A DNA stretch of 64,000 nt. Origin: Adiantum capillus-veneris. Taxonomy: Eukaryota > Streptophyta > Polypodiopsida > Polypodiales > Pteridaceae. Below the pieces are notes generated by a model that was not told the DNA's origin, did not search any database, and saw only the letters and a program-made list of their open reading frames with translations. The translations under genes and the position numbers were made by a program. The stretch's first letter is position 1. Every line of letters begins with the position of its first letter. Location of the stretch: positions 110,150,469 through 110,214,468 of the forward strand of contig CM043951.1 in assembly GCA_014529385.2 (NCBI GenBank), given 5' to 3'. This document shows, piece by piece, positions 23,853-35,782 of this stretch.

Positions 23853-25100
23853 TATAGATTCTTCCTAGAATCTTGAAATACTATTGCACTGCTGACATAA
23901 TCTCACACTAGTGGGATCAAAGGAGTGTCAAAGGTAGGTGTAAAAGTAGACAATGCACAATCACAAGTGGACATAATATAAAACTTTTTGTAGTGACATT
24001 TTTTCACGACCGGAACCTTCGATCTTTAGAGTCATAAGTTGGATCTCAATATACCTACAAAAAGGTTCAAGTTGATTTCTAGTCAATCATAAATAACATA
24101 GAAGCTACTACCTAAATCTGAGGGCAATGAATCATCACCGATGCTACCCTCAAGACTTCCTTCCCTTTGCAGGGATCAGGATCCCCTAAAACATACAAGG
24201 ACATGTAATTTTAGAGTAGTAATAATAAGCTAATGTGCTTCAATGTCTATAGCATACTTACGATGATATCCTATGATCAAGTATTTGTAGTATTTTGCGT
24301 CCGTGTAACTGAAGGTTCCATATCCCGAGTGGCCCTTTCTTCATTTCATCTTGAATCTTTCTTTCACGAGAACGAACATGGCCACAAATTATATCTATCC
24401 ACCAAGGACAATTCTCCATCTCCCAAGGAGTCAATTTACACAATATAGAGTACATAGTTGTATCCTTTGTTGTGGCAAGTGTCCAGTGCTTTATCAGGAA
24501 TAGCATAGCAAGCAAGAAACCCCTGGTCAATAAAAAAATAGAAAACTACCAATGAAAAAAATTCATTTAAATTCCAATAGTCAAACCAAAGTAAAATCTA
24601 ACAGTGATTAAAAAATGTATATCTAGAAGAGCGTGTATACCAGCCTCTTAGTTTCCATACGCATTCCATCACCTTCCTTAAGAGACTACTTTAGCATGTC
24701 TACCTATGTCCTTGTGGCCTACTTGAAGCCTTGTCTTATAATCCATCTCCTAAATATAGTAAGAAATTGTACATTCATGAGTGAACACAATCCCCTTGGG
24801 TAAATCAATAAATCTAGAGACCAAACTTGTATCTCTTTCCTAAATATGAGAAAGACTACCCTCTTGAAAAAATCTAACTTCCATTGAGAAATTCATGTTC
24901 CATTATTAATCCAAACAAAATTATGTCTCCCAATGGATCTACTACAAGAAAATGACACACTTGCAACATGTGATCTCTTTTTGTAAGTTAATACATGCAA
25001 TGCCCTTATAATAGTACCTGCCTCAAGCAAAGATAGCTAAATGATCTTGCTTCCAATTGGGGCCTCATAAGAAGAAATCAATTTAAGATTTTCTAAGCAT
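23853..25100. other. Unassigned AT-rich region
   Basis: No gene supported. Two CACTA-like termini (23984-23994 and 24939-24950) are too weak to call. Open frames here are short and match nothing I know. Confidence 0.4.
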
Positions 25101-25109
25101 ATCCCAACA

Positions 25110-25305
25110 TTTCTCTCCCTATTTCAAGGACAATACCTTATCCATCCACTTAGACCGCAAGTTAGGATCCGTTATATTTATCAATTGCACATCAAACAAT
25201 GAATCTTAACTTTTCTCTCCCCATTTCAAGGAAAACACATTATCCATCCATTCATACCCCAAGTTAGGATCCATAATACTTATCAAATACACAAGCAAGC
25301 ACAAT
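25110..25305 (+). repeat. Two-copy tandem repeat, period ~102 bp
   Basis: Segment from 25110 (TTTCTCTCCCTATTTCAAGG ... AAGTTAGGATCC ... TTATCAA) recurs from 25212 with about 80-85% identity by eye. Non-coding. Confidence 0.65.
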
Positions 25306-25332
25306 GAACATAATTATACCAAAACTGCAATT

Positions 25333-26092
25333 GATTACTGCAGAATAAGATACATTTTAGAGTAGCAAGTATAACTTTCTCAATATTGTTAGTTTCTTAG
25401 GCCAATTGTGTGTATTTTGTAGGTAGTAACCATATCTAATCATAGACTACAAACTTGGCTAGATATTGAGTAGTTTCTATGGGTTTCTAGAGGTCATAAT
25501 GCTAAACCCAGTTTTTTCATGTTTGCTGTATTTAGCACTTTATCATTGCCCCCAAGGTTCCAATTGTAAGAGATCCATTATCCTTTTGACATGCTCCATG
25601 GCTCCTTTTGAATCAAGAGGCCCAAAGGGAACGAAGAAAACATGTATATAGTATCTGTATTGAGCGTGACTTTAGAAACTTTGATGATAGGTCCGCAGAA
25701 TGGCAAAAATGCAACTTTTTTGTACTTATTTTTTTTGCCCAAAAAAAAATTAGTGAGGTAAAAGCAACCATATGTTTTGGTCACCAACCCATTGGAGTTA
25801 ACAGGGCATTTTATCTCATGTCCTACAAAAATCTCCACTCTTATTTATATGCAATCAACCGTAAGAAATTGCTGTTTTGGGCAAAATGCACTGGTCCGTC
25901 AACTTTGGAGGCTTGTAGTGACCAAGGGATGAGAAAAATTACAAGTTTCTCATTTTTTCCATATGTAGTAGTTATTGAACTATAAGCTCATGAAAGGATT
26001 TTTCAAAATGAGTGGATCTACTATGGTTTTGGAATTTTTTCCCAAAACCCTGAAAGAACACTTTTATGTCCTGTTAGGTTACCATTCTAGTG
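25333..26092. mobile_element. Second copy of the TTAA transposon, left-truncated
   Basis: 25333-25800 matches 1430-1888, and 25806-26092 matches 16933-17218, at well over 90% identity by eye. The copy ends CTAGTG directly followed by TTAA (26093-26096), as the first copy does. It is uninterrupted where the first copy holds the LTR element, so it shows the empty target site. The left end (CACTAGAATTG and following ~570 bp) is missing. Short frames within it are chance. Confidence 0.8.
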
Positions 26093-26096
26093 TTAA

Positions 26097-26526
26097 AAAG
26101 ACACATATGAAGTAAGAAATGTCAACCTCTGAAGACCCCCTTCATCTATTTATCAAGTGCCCTACTTCATGGGGGGTTGGCCACTAAGCAAACAAAATTT
26201 AAAGAAAGAACTCTTGTTCCTAAACTCTAGTTCTAAAAAAGAACTAAGGACACAACCAATATACATAAAATTCTATCACAATGGCTCCATAAAGTGCAAA
26301 ATGCATGCTATTTCAAAAAAGTAACACAATGTTTAGCAAATTTTTGGAGCTTTATGGGTAGAAGCATGGATGTGATTGCTAGCCCCCAACTCTCCCGGCC
26401 TCCTTTACTTGCAAAGATAAACATAGCTATTTGTATATTTACATTCTTGTCGTACAAGTCCTTGTGTTAAGAGCTTTGACTATTACGATGAAATAATGTA
26501 TGCATATTTGAGCAATCAAAATATTT
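26097..26526. other. Unassigned sequence
   Basis: No gene or repeat identified. Confidence 0.35.
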
Positions 26527-26700
26527 TGTATTTTTTCCTATAATAGAGTTCAGTTTTGATTCTCATCCTTTGTGTGCTCGAGTACCTAGCAAGTGTCAAG
26601 GGAACTGACACTTTGTATCTTTTCCTATAATAGAGTTCAGTTTTGATTCTCATCCTTGGTGTGTTCAAATATCTAGCAAGTGTCAAGAGCACTGACATTT
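26527..26700 (+). repeat. Two-copy tandem repeat, period 87 bp
   Basis: 26527-26613 and 26614-26700 share CCTATAATAGAGTTCAGTTT, a following TTGATTCTCATCC and CTAGCAAGTGTCAAG in order, with a few mismatches. Non-coding. Confidence 0.8.
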
Positions 26701-27496
26701 TCTCTAAATTATTTGGTATTTGCAATTTTCAAGAAATTCAGATGTTGAACGATGTAGGGGATAAATTTTTTATAAGAATAGGGTTTGCATTGAGACCTAT
26801 TGGATCATATTCATCTTTATTACCTAGAATGTTTAAAGATTTATTGTGCATGAGTTGAACGTGGGTGTGCATGATTGAAGATACACTTGCTAGTCTGACC
26901 ATCCCTTTCTCCTCACTGTCAATGGTGTAGCTACACTTTTATAAAAAGAAAATCCTGGACATCTTTGCCAAACTCTCCTCCTAGTTGCTTAACTTGCTCC
27001 TATGCCACTTGCTACCTGCTAGTGTTGTTGCTCGACTCATACCGTCTGCATGCCTTCTAATCTTTTACTCTCCACGGCACCCCAGAAGGTTAGCTCAATT
27101 GTGGCACCATACTCTCTTACTTTTCAAAGTATTGAAGGTTTGGTCTCTTTTTCAACTTAGTCAAAGCCGTCTAAAACTAGCCACGTTCATAGGGAAGATT
27201 TGGGATGGGCGGTTGAAACAAAATGGATAAAGCTAATATCTAAATAAAATCCAATCTAAATCCACTGTGTCGACACGAATACTTTTGGCCAATTCACACA
27301 ATCCATTGAAATCATAATGGGACAAAGTCCTTGCTCATCTGCACTTTTTTAGTTTGAGAGAGACTAATATCGAGTGTACATCTGTTTGAAACTTGCCGTG
27401 TCGGTACATATATTTTGGGACGATGGAGAGAAGCCATTGAAACCATGCTTGGGAAAAATCCTTGCTCAACCACTAAAGTGTGAATCATGTGAACCT

Positions 27497-27500
<4 letters not shown>
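26701..27500. other. Unassigned sequence
   Basis: Several short frames, none with a recognisable domain or splice context. Confidence 0.35.

Positions 27501-27538
<38 letters not shown>
27501..27538 (+). repeat. (CT)n microsatellite
   Basis: About 19 uninterrupted CT units; shorter GA runs follow at about 27594-27607. Confidence 0.95.
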
Positions 27539-27541
<3 letters not shown>

Positions 27542-28035
27542 AAAAACTCTCTCAAACTGCGGACGTCAACGCTAGCAATTTCAAAGAGTCTCTAGAGAGA
27601 GAGAGAGGACTCTAAGAATATGCGTAACAATGTCGCCTGAGACTCCGAGAGAGACTGAGAGACAGAGAAGTTGAGTATGAGATACTCCTTCCATGCAACT
27701 GGTTGTGGAAGAGGTTAGGGGGGCAAGCCAGTTGTGTGGTTGAACAAGGACACAAGGTGTGAGAACCCCTCTAAGGCCACTCCCTTGCTTTCTGTTCCAA
27801 AACCTCGCCACCCCAAATAGCACGGATCCGGGGCCCAGAATGCATCGAGCTCCTTGATGTTTCTCAGTAAAAGAGTCGACTCCTGTGAGCATAAGCAGGA
27901 GGAGAAGGCAAATGGATTGCCTATTGTGAGCATGCATCTATGAAGACAAACCCGCTTCTCTCTCCCTCTCTAGCACACAAAATAACTCTTTTTTGTGTGT
28001 GAGATCTGTATATGGAAAAATTTCCAAAATATTCC

Positions 28036-28452
28036 TATAATTTGTGGAAATTCACAAATACCCCTCAACTGTCAAAAATACCCAAAATACCCCCAATAAT
28101 TTGTCATAAATTCCCAAAATGCCCTTCAAATTTTCCAAAATTCCCATAACGCCCCTTGTTGTGAGATTGAATATCTCCAAAGATAAAAGAATTTGTAGCT
28201 TTTCATAAGAAGACTCATTGTCTATAAATACAAGATGCTAAAACTAGAAGTTGAGTTGGTTATGTAGGCTTTGGAGATGAATTGCTTCATTACCTTTAGA
28301 ATAATTTCCTTCTAAGCACCCAAAAAAGGATCTCAATTGTAAAAAAGAAATAAAGCTTGAAAAATCTTGAACAATCCAACCAAAATAGATACAAGGGTAT
28401 TTTGGGAATTTTTGGAATTTAAGGGGTATTCTGGGAATTTTCACAAATTATA
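28036..28452. mobile_element. MITE-like element with imperfect inverted ends
   Basis: The left arm 28036-28064 (TATAATTTGTGGAAATTCAC then AAATACCCC) and right arm 28423-28452 are inverted copies, about 26 of 30 matching. Next to the arms are further mirrored phrases (AATTCCCAAAATGCCC on the left, GGGTATTTTGGGAATTTTTG on the right). At 417 bp with no frame this fits a miniature inverted-repeat element or a long foldback. I cannot identify a target duplication, because the right side runs into a TA microsatellite. Confidence 0.5.
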
Positions 28453-28510
28453 TACATATATATATATAGTATAGATATATAAATGTATATATAGTGTATA
28501 TATATGTATA

Positions 28511-28575
<65 letters not shown>
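28453..28575 (+). repeat. (TA)n then (GA)n compound microsatellite
   Basis: Imperfect TATATA text becomes a pure TA run near 28513-28544 and then GA units up to 28575. Confidence 0.95.
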
Positions 28576-28579
<4 letters not shown>

Positions 28580-31490
28580 TACTTCATCTTCGTTCTAGAA
28601 GAATCACTGCTTCCATTCAGCGCCTCACAATCACCTCAGGCCCACCTTTACCCTTCATGTTGGAAATACCTCCATGATCTTCATTGCCTGCCCGGCTATT
28701 GCCCATGACGTCCTCGTTAGTAATTGTCTCCTCTTTTGCAGTTTCCCCTGAAAACACAAAATGAGGACTTTGAAAGAGTCTGAGGTCTTCTAAAAATTCT
28801 CACAAATAATTCGCGCCGGTGTGGTAGAGTTTTGAAATTTGAAGAGTTTCGTTTTAAGGGTTTTGTTTATAGTCACTGGTCAAAATGAAGAAGGTTGACC
28901 TTCTTGCTTCAGATAATGTGCCTCCAACATGCTTTTAGCCACAAGATGCATTAATTACTACAAATAGGGTTAGTCAACGGATGTGGAAGAGGGGCGTGAA
29001 ATCAACTCGTCACAACCACAGGCTACTGCCCAGTCGCTATGTCTTTTCAATGTCTTCTCAGCTAGAATTCCACAGTAAAACCAAAATGTCGATACTTTTC
29101 AGGGTATATGGACAAAAAATCTTGCCTTTTCATGAGATTTGATGGGGTTGTAAATGCCCTATTCTCTCTCTGGCTAACCGGTTGGTGACCTGCTAAGGTG
29201 CAGGATACCATACCATGTGATTAGGTCCTTTCCTTGCCCAACCAAATCCAATGAGTATGGACCCTCATATTTGCCTTCCTTAGCCAAACCATTGTGTCAA
29301 CGTTATTGGCTGTAGCAGCCAATAACCCAATGAGCCCTTGAAGGGGGTACCCCATGGGATATGTGCTGAGGCAGGTGCACACTGGGATTTCCCTTTGTTC
29401 AAATTTTGCAAAACAAAACACCACCGAATAGGGGTGGGACAACTCCACAAGGTAGTGGAGAGGCTCTAGCATGATTACAACAAATGGGTTAAAGGAAGCC
29501 GCATGAGGGAAGCCAAGTTGTTTTATATTGGGGGTCACAATCTTGTAAGAGTCTCACAAGAAGGGAGGGGACGGTGCTCAAGACCTCAGGGCATGGCAGA
29601 TTATCCTACATTTGAGAAGATAGAGATGTTAATGATGCGGGTATCGCTTTAAGCCCTATTTGAGTCGCCTTCTACCAAAGGATCTACCAAAGATCTATCA
29701 AAAAGCAGCTATCTCATGTAAGTATTGTTCCATGAAGCATGAGTGTAACTCCAGCCAAAATGCTAAGGAGCCAAACAATGAAGATTTCATCAAGGACTCT
29801 GAAGCACTCTCTTTGGAAAAAAATGCTCTATGATGGTACATAAATATACCATCATCCTGTGGAATGGCTAATGATACTCGTTTTTTGGCTCTCTGTAATT
29901 TCCATAGTGAGTTATCTCACCCTACCAAAATCAACTAAACATTGTGGCTATTCTTACATTTTCACTATACATAGGCGTGTGTGAGTTAGGGAATTTTTTC
30001 CATATCTTCTTAAAACCCTCAGCTAGCTAGTCACTGGGCTAGTTGAGCCAAAAAATAAATAAAATCAAAAAATAAAATATATATCATGGCCCATTTGTGT
30101 ATAAATATTTCATTGTATATACGGCTTAAAAATAGAGAATTTTCATAATTATTTTGGTATTTATTTAAATATTTTTACCTAAGTGTGCGTTATTTTCTTA
30201 AGTATGCTATGTACATTTACTCACCATTACCATAATCTTTCTTACCTATGTATTCTATAACAAATTATTTCATGCAAGCTTTTCTTATTTTTGGGTGTGA
30301 ATCCACTCCAAGGGAAAACTTCAAAAATACCTTTCACCATCAGTCATTGCCTTTCACTAAATTCCTATTTCCTAGAGGTATTTTTTCTTTTCTCTTGTAA
30401 ATAAATATACTTCAATAAAACCAAATGAAGGTCCCTTCATTTCATTCCTTATATTTTCATATATCTCTTTTTTTCATTTTATATATATATATAGCTGACA
30501 CTATTTAAGATTCCATGATCGTTTATATATACTAGCTTGTTTTTTCCCATCATATCCATGTATTATATTTATGCATAATCCACAACCATGCATATTTTCA
30601 AACCCCTAAGAATCAATTAGGTCATGCTCTAATGCAAGGAGGGGCTCACCTTTGGAACCATATGCAAATTCAACAAAAGAGGGGCCACTGAAGTCTTTTT
30701 TGTGAAGAAAAAACAGGTATCTTTGTGGGATTTTTACATCTATCTCCATTCCCAATTTGAAGTGATGGTCAAAAGAAAAAATGTGGACCAAGAGCTTAAT
30801 AATCATCTCAAACATTTTGGTTATTTTTGTAGCAACCATCGGTGAGCTAGGATTTTTTGAGTGGACCCCAGTCTGCCCACTTTTCTCACAAGTAACCCAT
30901 AGTCTTCTCTCACCTCTTTCCACACTTCTACACTTCTTTCCACAATTTTACACACACACACACACACTCATGTCTCTGAATCTCTCACTCAAACTTGTAC
31001 CTTCCATGGTTTCTTTTACCTTCTTCACCATTAACCTCCCCTCTTACTTCCATAGCTCTCATATGAGCTCTACATATATATACACCATCTCTATGCCTCT
31101 CCCTCTATTACTTCCATAGTACAATTCCATCTTATCCCTTCTCTATATGAATAAAATTCAGCATGTAAACCATGCTTAACCTCGGAAAATTAAGAGATAT
31201 CATCAACCGAGTTGCGATTTTCATCACGATAATCAACCTTGGCGGTGTTGGCGTAAAGAAGAGAAGACGAAGAAGAGGATCGATAGTCATTTTGAGAACC
31301 TCCATAAGTAAGTCAAAAACATCTTCAAGATTCACCATCACAAGGATTTCCTCACTTCATTCAACCATCTTACTTCAACCATCCACCTCATTCTACCCAT
31401 TGTAAATATATCATGAACTTTCTAGTGACTACTAACACAAAATAACCATTGACCTAACCATAAAAGACACCTCACCTCAAGACATGTGCA
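28576..31490. other. Unassigned region, no supported gene
   Basis: Contains a perfect 11 bp hairpin (29302-29326, GTTATTGGCTG / CAGCCAATAAC, loop TAG), a short (TA)n at about 30481 and a (CA)n at about 30951-30966. Frames at 29.2-29.5, 30.6-31.1 and 31.1-31.4 kb overlap on both strands and show no recognisable domain. Confidence 0.4.
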
Positions 31491-31494
31491 TAGT

Positions 31495-31497
<3 letters not shown>

Positions 31498-31543
<46 letters not shown>
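31498..31543 (+). repeat. (CT)n microsatellite
   Basis: About 22 CT units. Confidence 0.95.
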
Positions 31544-31545
<2 letters not shown>

Positions 31546-31666
31546 TCCTTTCTTAAAACTCTACTTTCACCTTATCTACCATCAATAATGCTCTCTTTTG
31601 AGCCCACATCCATGACTCAGCAGACAAAGAAGGCCCGCAATGTTTTGATATTCAGAAAAAATCATA

Positions 31667-31738
31667 ATCCTTATTTGTTACCTTGTAAATTAGTATTTCC
31701 AAATAAATATCCTTATTTGTTACCTTGTAAATTAGTAT
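31667..31738 (+). repeat. Exact 30 bp direct repeat
   Basis: 31667-31696 and 31709-31738 are identical (ATCCTTATTTGTTACCTTGT and ten further bases), 42 bp apart start to start. A recent slippage or duplication event. Confidence 0.95.
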
Positions 31739-31749
31739 AAATAAATACC

Positions 31750-32250
31750 CCTCTCCTTCTTGTAAAACAACCTCCAATATCTCGCATAGCACCCCAACAC
31801 TCTATGCGTGAGGAGAGACTTAGGAGTAGCAACCACTTTGTGAGCTTCACTTTTGGTGTAAGAGAAGCTTTCAAGCTACACATTGCAAGTGAGAGAGCGT
31901 GAGTTCAAAAAATCTCAAAACCACTATTATAAATGCTCCTTCATCATCAATAAATTGAGGTTTGGTGCATCAAAGTCGTGATTCGACGTTCAAATCTTCG
32001 TCCTTCTACTTGTGCGATACGGTTTAATGAATTCAAGATGACTTGTGTATTTTGAGCTTCTATCATATTTTTTTTCTTTTATAAAGTGTTTTAGTGTGTT
32101 TTCATTGCCAATTTTGTGTCCATTGTAAGAGGGTATTGTGGTAAGAGGTCTCCCACACCCTAAGACAGTATGTGTGTGTGTTAGCAATGTTTCGCATTCA
32201 CTAAGCATTGAGTGAGTTTTGTACAAGCTCTACAATAGTATCATAATGAA
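31750..32250 (+). mobile_element. Possible degraded LTR with primer-site-like sequence
   Basis: Text such as GTGAGAGAGCGTGAG, a TATAAATGC box near 31930 and CTCTACAATAGTATCATAATG (about 32228-32248) resembles the end of plant Copia LTRs followed by a decayed TGGTATCA primer site. It does not match the Copia LTR at 34919-35120, so it would be a separate element. Confidence 0.3.
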
Positions 32251-32619
32251 CCATCTCCATTTGCAAGTCACAAATAAGGTATTACGCAAGATCCATTCCT
32301 CTCTCTCTCTTCCCTTTGCTCTAGCTCTCCTCTAATCCATTATGTGTGTGTCTTGGTGTGAGGTTTCTTGTGTGTGTTTTGTGGCGCCTCTTCTTGGTTG
32401 TCACAAAATCTCTCTTGCATCCTAGTTCGCATACCATAACTATGTGGTGCCCCTATCTTGTTTGGGTTTGGTTGTGGGTTTGTTGTTGTGTTTGTGCTTG
32501 TGGCTGCCCTAGTCTCAGTTGAGCAGCACGGGAGGCTTGAGGGTGTTTAGAGGTCGCCTCTCTTGTTGCCGCCCCTGACCGCCTCAACACCTCAGCAAAA
32601 TGGTGTTTCTGACAGGAAA

Positions 32620-35120
32620 ACGGATCACTTACGGTAATGGCACGATATTGTATGGTCGAAAGTCAAGATTTGCCGCATTCTTTTTGGCTTGAGGGTATCA
32701 TGTCTGCCACTTATGTACTAAACAAGTGTTCTATGAAAGCTTTGCGGACTATTACTCCATATGAAGCATAACAATATAGAAAGCCTTCTATTGAGCACAT
32801 GCGTGTTTTTGGCTATTTGGTATATGCTTTGGTGCCACAAACACATCGTAGAAAATTGGATGATAAGGCTGTCAAATGTATTTTTTTTGTTTATAGTGCT
32901 GAAAGCAAAGGTTACAGGTTGTATCATCCACACAAAAAAGCGTATTCTGGTTTCATGGGATGTTGTGTTTGTGGAAGATTCTATTCAGTCCTTGATGTCA
33001 TGTACTAGAGACAGTAATGTAAGCTCACATGACATTTATGATAATTTGCTGCCTCTTTTCAGTGGTGGAAGTACTAATGTAAATTTTGATGAGGCAAATG
33101 TACAACCGATGCGGGTTTCTGAAAATGTTACAGATCATCCTATTACTGATGTAGATGTACATGATGTACTTGATGAGGAAAAGCCTGAAATTAATAGGCT
33201 AGAGATATGCCTAAATGGTTGGTAAATACTTTGCGTGATAGTAAATTGGATGCACCTTTGTCTAGTTGCACTCATTCAGGCTCTCGCCATGCATCTTATG
33301 CATCAGATTGTTATGCCTTGGTTGTGTCTAGCTTACATGATGGAAACCTTTGTCTTTTGGGGAAGCACAATATTCAAAAAATTGAATGGATGCCATGCAA
33401 TCAGAACATGATGCACTTATAGAAAATGACACATGGATTTTATATGATTTCCTCCTTGCAAAAAGGCCATTTGTACATAGTGGGTTTACAGGATGGTGAG
33501 ATTATAAGGCTCGACTTGTTGCAAAGGGTTATGCATAGCAACAAGGCATAGATTATGAAGAGGCTTTTGCACCCACTTGTCGTATGATTATTGTGTGTTT
33601 TCTATGTGCATTGGCAGCTCATTTTGGTTGGGATGTACATCAATCAGACATTGTTACTGCTTTCTTGAATGGTGACATATTTGAGGAAGTTTATGTAACG
33701 TAGCATTGCGGTTTTGTCAAGAAAGGACAAGAGGATAAGGTGTGCAAATGTAAAAAAGCTTTGTATGAGTTGAAGCAATCTCCTCATGCTTGGTATGAGA
33801 AGCCTGACACTCATTTGGTCAAATGAGGCTTTCATAACAGTCCAACAGAAAGCACATTGTATGTAAAGTGTGAGGGTATATTTCTCATTGTGGTTCTTTA
33901 AGTAGATGATTTGCTAATCACTGGACCAAATGAGAGACATATTGCTGAATTTAACCTGATTTGAATGCTTTTTTCAAGATGAAAGATTTAGAGCTTTTGC
34001 ATCATTACTTGGGTATACAGTTTAAGCAGTGTGATGGTGGTATTGCCTTGTGTCAGAGAAGTTACATAAAGACTTTTCTATGTAGGTTTGGACTTGAGGA
34101 TTGCAAACCTATTGCCACTCCCATGGAAATAGGTCTGGAATTCAGTCTTCATGATGTTGTTGATCTTGCAGATGTCACTCTTTACCAAACAGTTGTTGGA
34201 TGCCTCATTTATGTATGCAACACAAGGTCGAATATCCAGTTTGCAGTCTCACAGGTCAGCAAATTTATGCATAGCCTAGGGTCTAAGCATTGGCAGGCTA
34301 TCAAGAGGATTTTTCTCTACTTGAGTGAAACTTTACATTTTTGCTTGTTTTATCCCAAAGGGAGATCATTGCCACCAGACTTACATGCTTTTTTAGACTT
34401 AGATTGGGTTGGCTATTTGGACACGTAAGTGTCCACAAGTGGTTTTTGTTTCATGCTTGGAAGTTCATGTATATTAGGGTTTAGCAAGAAGCAGCCCACT
34501 CTGGCCACTTCTAGTTATGAGGTTGAGTACAGGGTAGTCTTCACATCTACGATTGAGTGTGTATGGCTCAAATGCCTTTTGGCTGATTTGGGTGCTGGAC
34601 AGAACACTGCCGACACTATCTACACTGACAGTCAGAGTGCATTTGCAGTTGTGAGCAACCCAATTTTTCATACTCGCACAAAGCACATTGAGGTGCAGTA
34701 CCACTATGTCAGGGAGAGGCTCTTAACAGGAGAGATCATCTTGGCTTATGTGCCAGCACAGGAAAACCTTGTAGATCGTTTCACAAAGGCATTGTATCGT
34801 GAGAAGCTCAAAGCTTTGGGCTTACTCCCCTTTTGTGGACTGATCATGTCCTCAAGGCATGGGACTAATCTTTACTCATGTGCCAGATCTCGTTCACCAC
34901 ATCACTTTAGGAGGGATTTGTTACCATATACATGTGATAGTGATGTGTATGAACACAGTAGGACCTTCAAGGCATTTTCTCTCTCTTTAGCAGGTTTTCC
35001 CCCGTGCTAGGGCTATCTATCTTTCCATTGCACACTAAGTAAAGAGTCTTGGTTGTGTGCCTTGAGCTTCCTTCATCTGCTCCAAGTTGTGAACGTTTCC
35101 GTGCAACCCTAATTCCAACA
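32620..35120 (+). mobile_element. Ty1/Copia retrotransposon, 5'-truncated and broken
   Basis: Parts in Copia order: integrase end (about 32.64-33.0 kb, with MRVFGYLVYALVPQTHRRKL and ESKGYRLYHP), reverse transcriptase (33.4-34.2 kb, with FLNGDIFEEVYV, a VDDL-like segment and KDLELLHHYLGIQ), then RNase H (34.4-34.8 kb, with TDSQSAF and HTRTKHIEVQYHYVRE), followed by a purine run AGGAGGGA and a 202 bp 3' LTR. Integrase before reverse transcriptase is diagnostic for Copia. The 5' LTR, gag and protease are not seen. About six to eight breaks. The element abuts the LTR of the G2 Gypsy copy at 35121, so it inserted there and is younger than that copy. Confidence 0.85.
34919..35120 (+). repeat. 3' LTR of the Copia element
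   Basis: Starts TGTTACCATATAC after AGGAGGGATT and ends AATTCCAACA, so TG...CA with a purine tract in front. From 35121 similarity to the G2 LTR (41.3 kb) begins sharply, which sets the boundary. AAAAT at 35121-35125 could be the target duplication. Confidence 0.65.
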
Positions 35121-35782
35121 AAAATATCACCACTAAAAGTAGGAAGCACCCGCCCTAGCATGGAACTACAACACATTCCGACCAATGCACTTGAGGAAAA
35201 GAGCTTCCCCCTTCACCAAATGGTTTTTCAAAATCACAGTTCTGAATTGTATACACATCACCAAAACAAGTGAGCTTCCACAACTCACTCTATATCCAAC
35301 TACTTGCCGACTGCCATATCCTGTACCTTCCCAAACCATATCTCTAACAGGGATTCTTTCAAGCCTAAAACATTCTCTGCATTTTTTGCAACAAATTCTT
35401 TTAAGACCATAAATTTCATATCTATGCACCTCTATGTGCAAAATTGGCGCGAAGAGCCAGATGCAATGGCCTGACTATACATAGGAAGGGCTTATTGAGG
35501 GAAAAACACTCCATGAGAAATAATGAAGAAGGAACAACAATAAAAAAAAAAAAAAATTGTTATTTGGCTGAAACTTTCTATGTTTGTACATGAGTTTTTG
35601 TTATATATAAGTGACACTTCAAAAAACTCACCTACGAGTACCCGAGGCAACTTGCCGACAGTTGGTGCTACACTAGCGACTAGCACTACATGTACTTGTG
35701 CTTGACAAACAAAGATAAAAAATGCACAAAAAAAAAATCCACATACCCTTTTGAAATCCGGGTGTCCAAAATGCGTGCAACA
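35121..35782 (-). repeat. 3' LTR of G2 minus copy, cut short by Copia
   Basis: Aligns through its length with 41.35-42.05 kb; for example ACACTTCAAAAAACTCAC and CACTACATGT occur in both at the same spacing. Starts TGTTGCACGC on the minus strand. Confidence 0.8.

Noticed and set aside
23984-23994. CTTTTTGTAGTG, which looks like the right end of a CACTA element
   Set aside because: No matching left end with the same subterminal text lies to the left; an 11-base match is not enough.
24258-24530. 90-codon minus-strand frame as a gene
   Set aside because: No recognisable domain, no clear splice sites or start context, and overlapping open frames on the other strand.
24939-24950. CTACTACAAGAA, which looks like a CACTA left end
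   Set aside because: The first bases differ from CACTA and no partner end follows; it also faces away from the candidate at 23984.
27581-27937. 118-codon minus-strand frame with a hydrophobic start, possible secreted protein
   Set aside because: The end lies in GA/CT repeat text, there is no family resemblance, and a second frame overlaps it on the same strand.
29302-29326. Perfect 11 bp hairpin as a terminator or tRNA-like structure
   Set aside because: No T-run, no gene upstream, and no tRNA arms; one short hairpin is expected by chance in a window this size.
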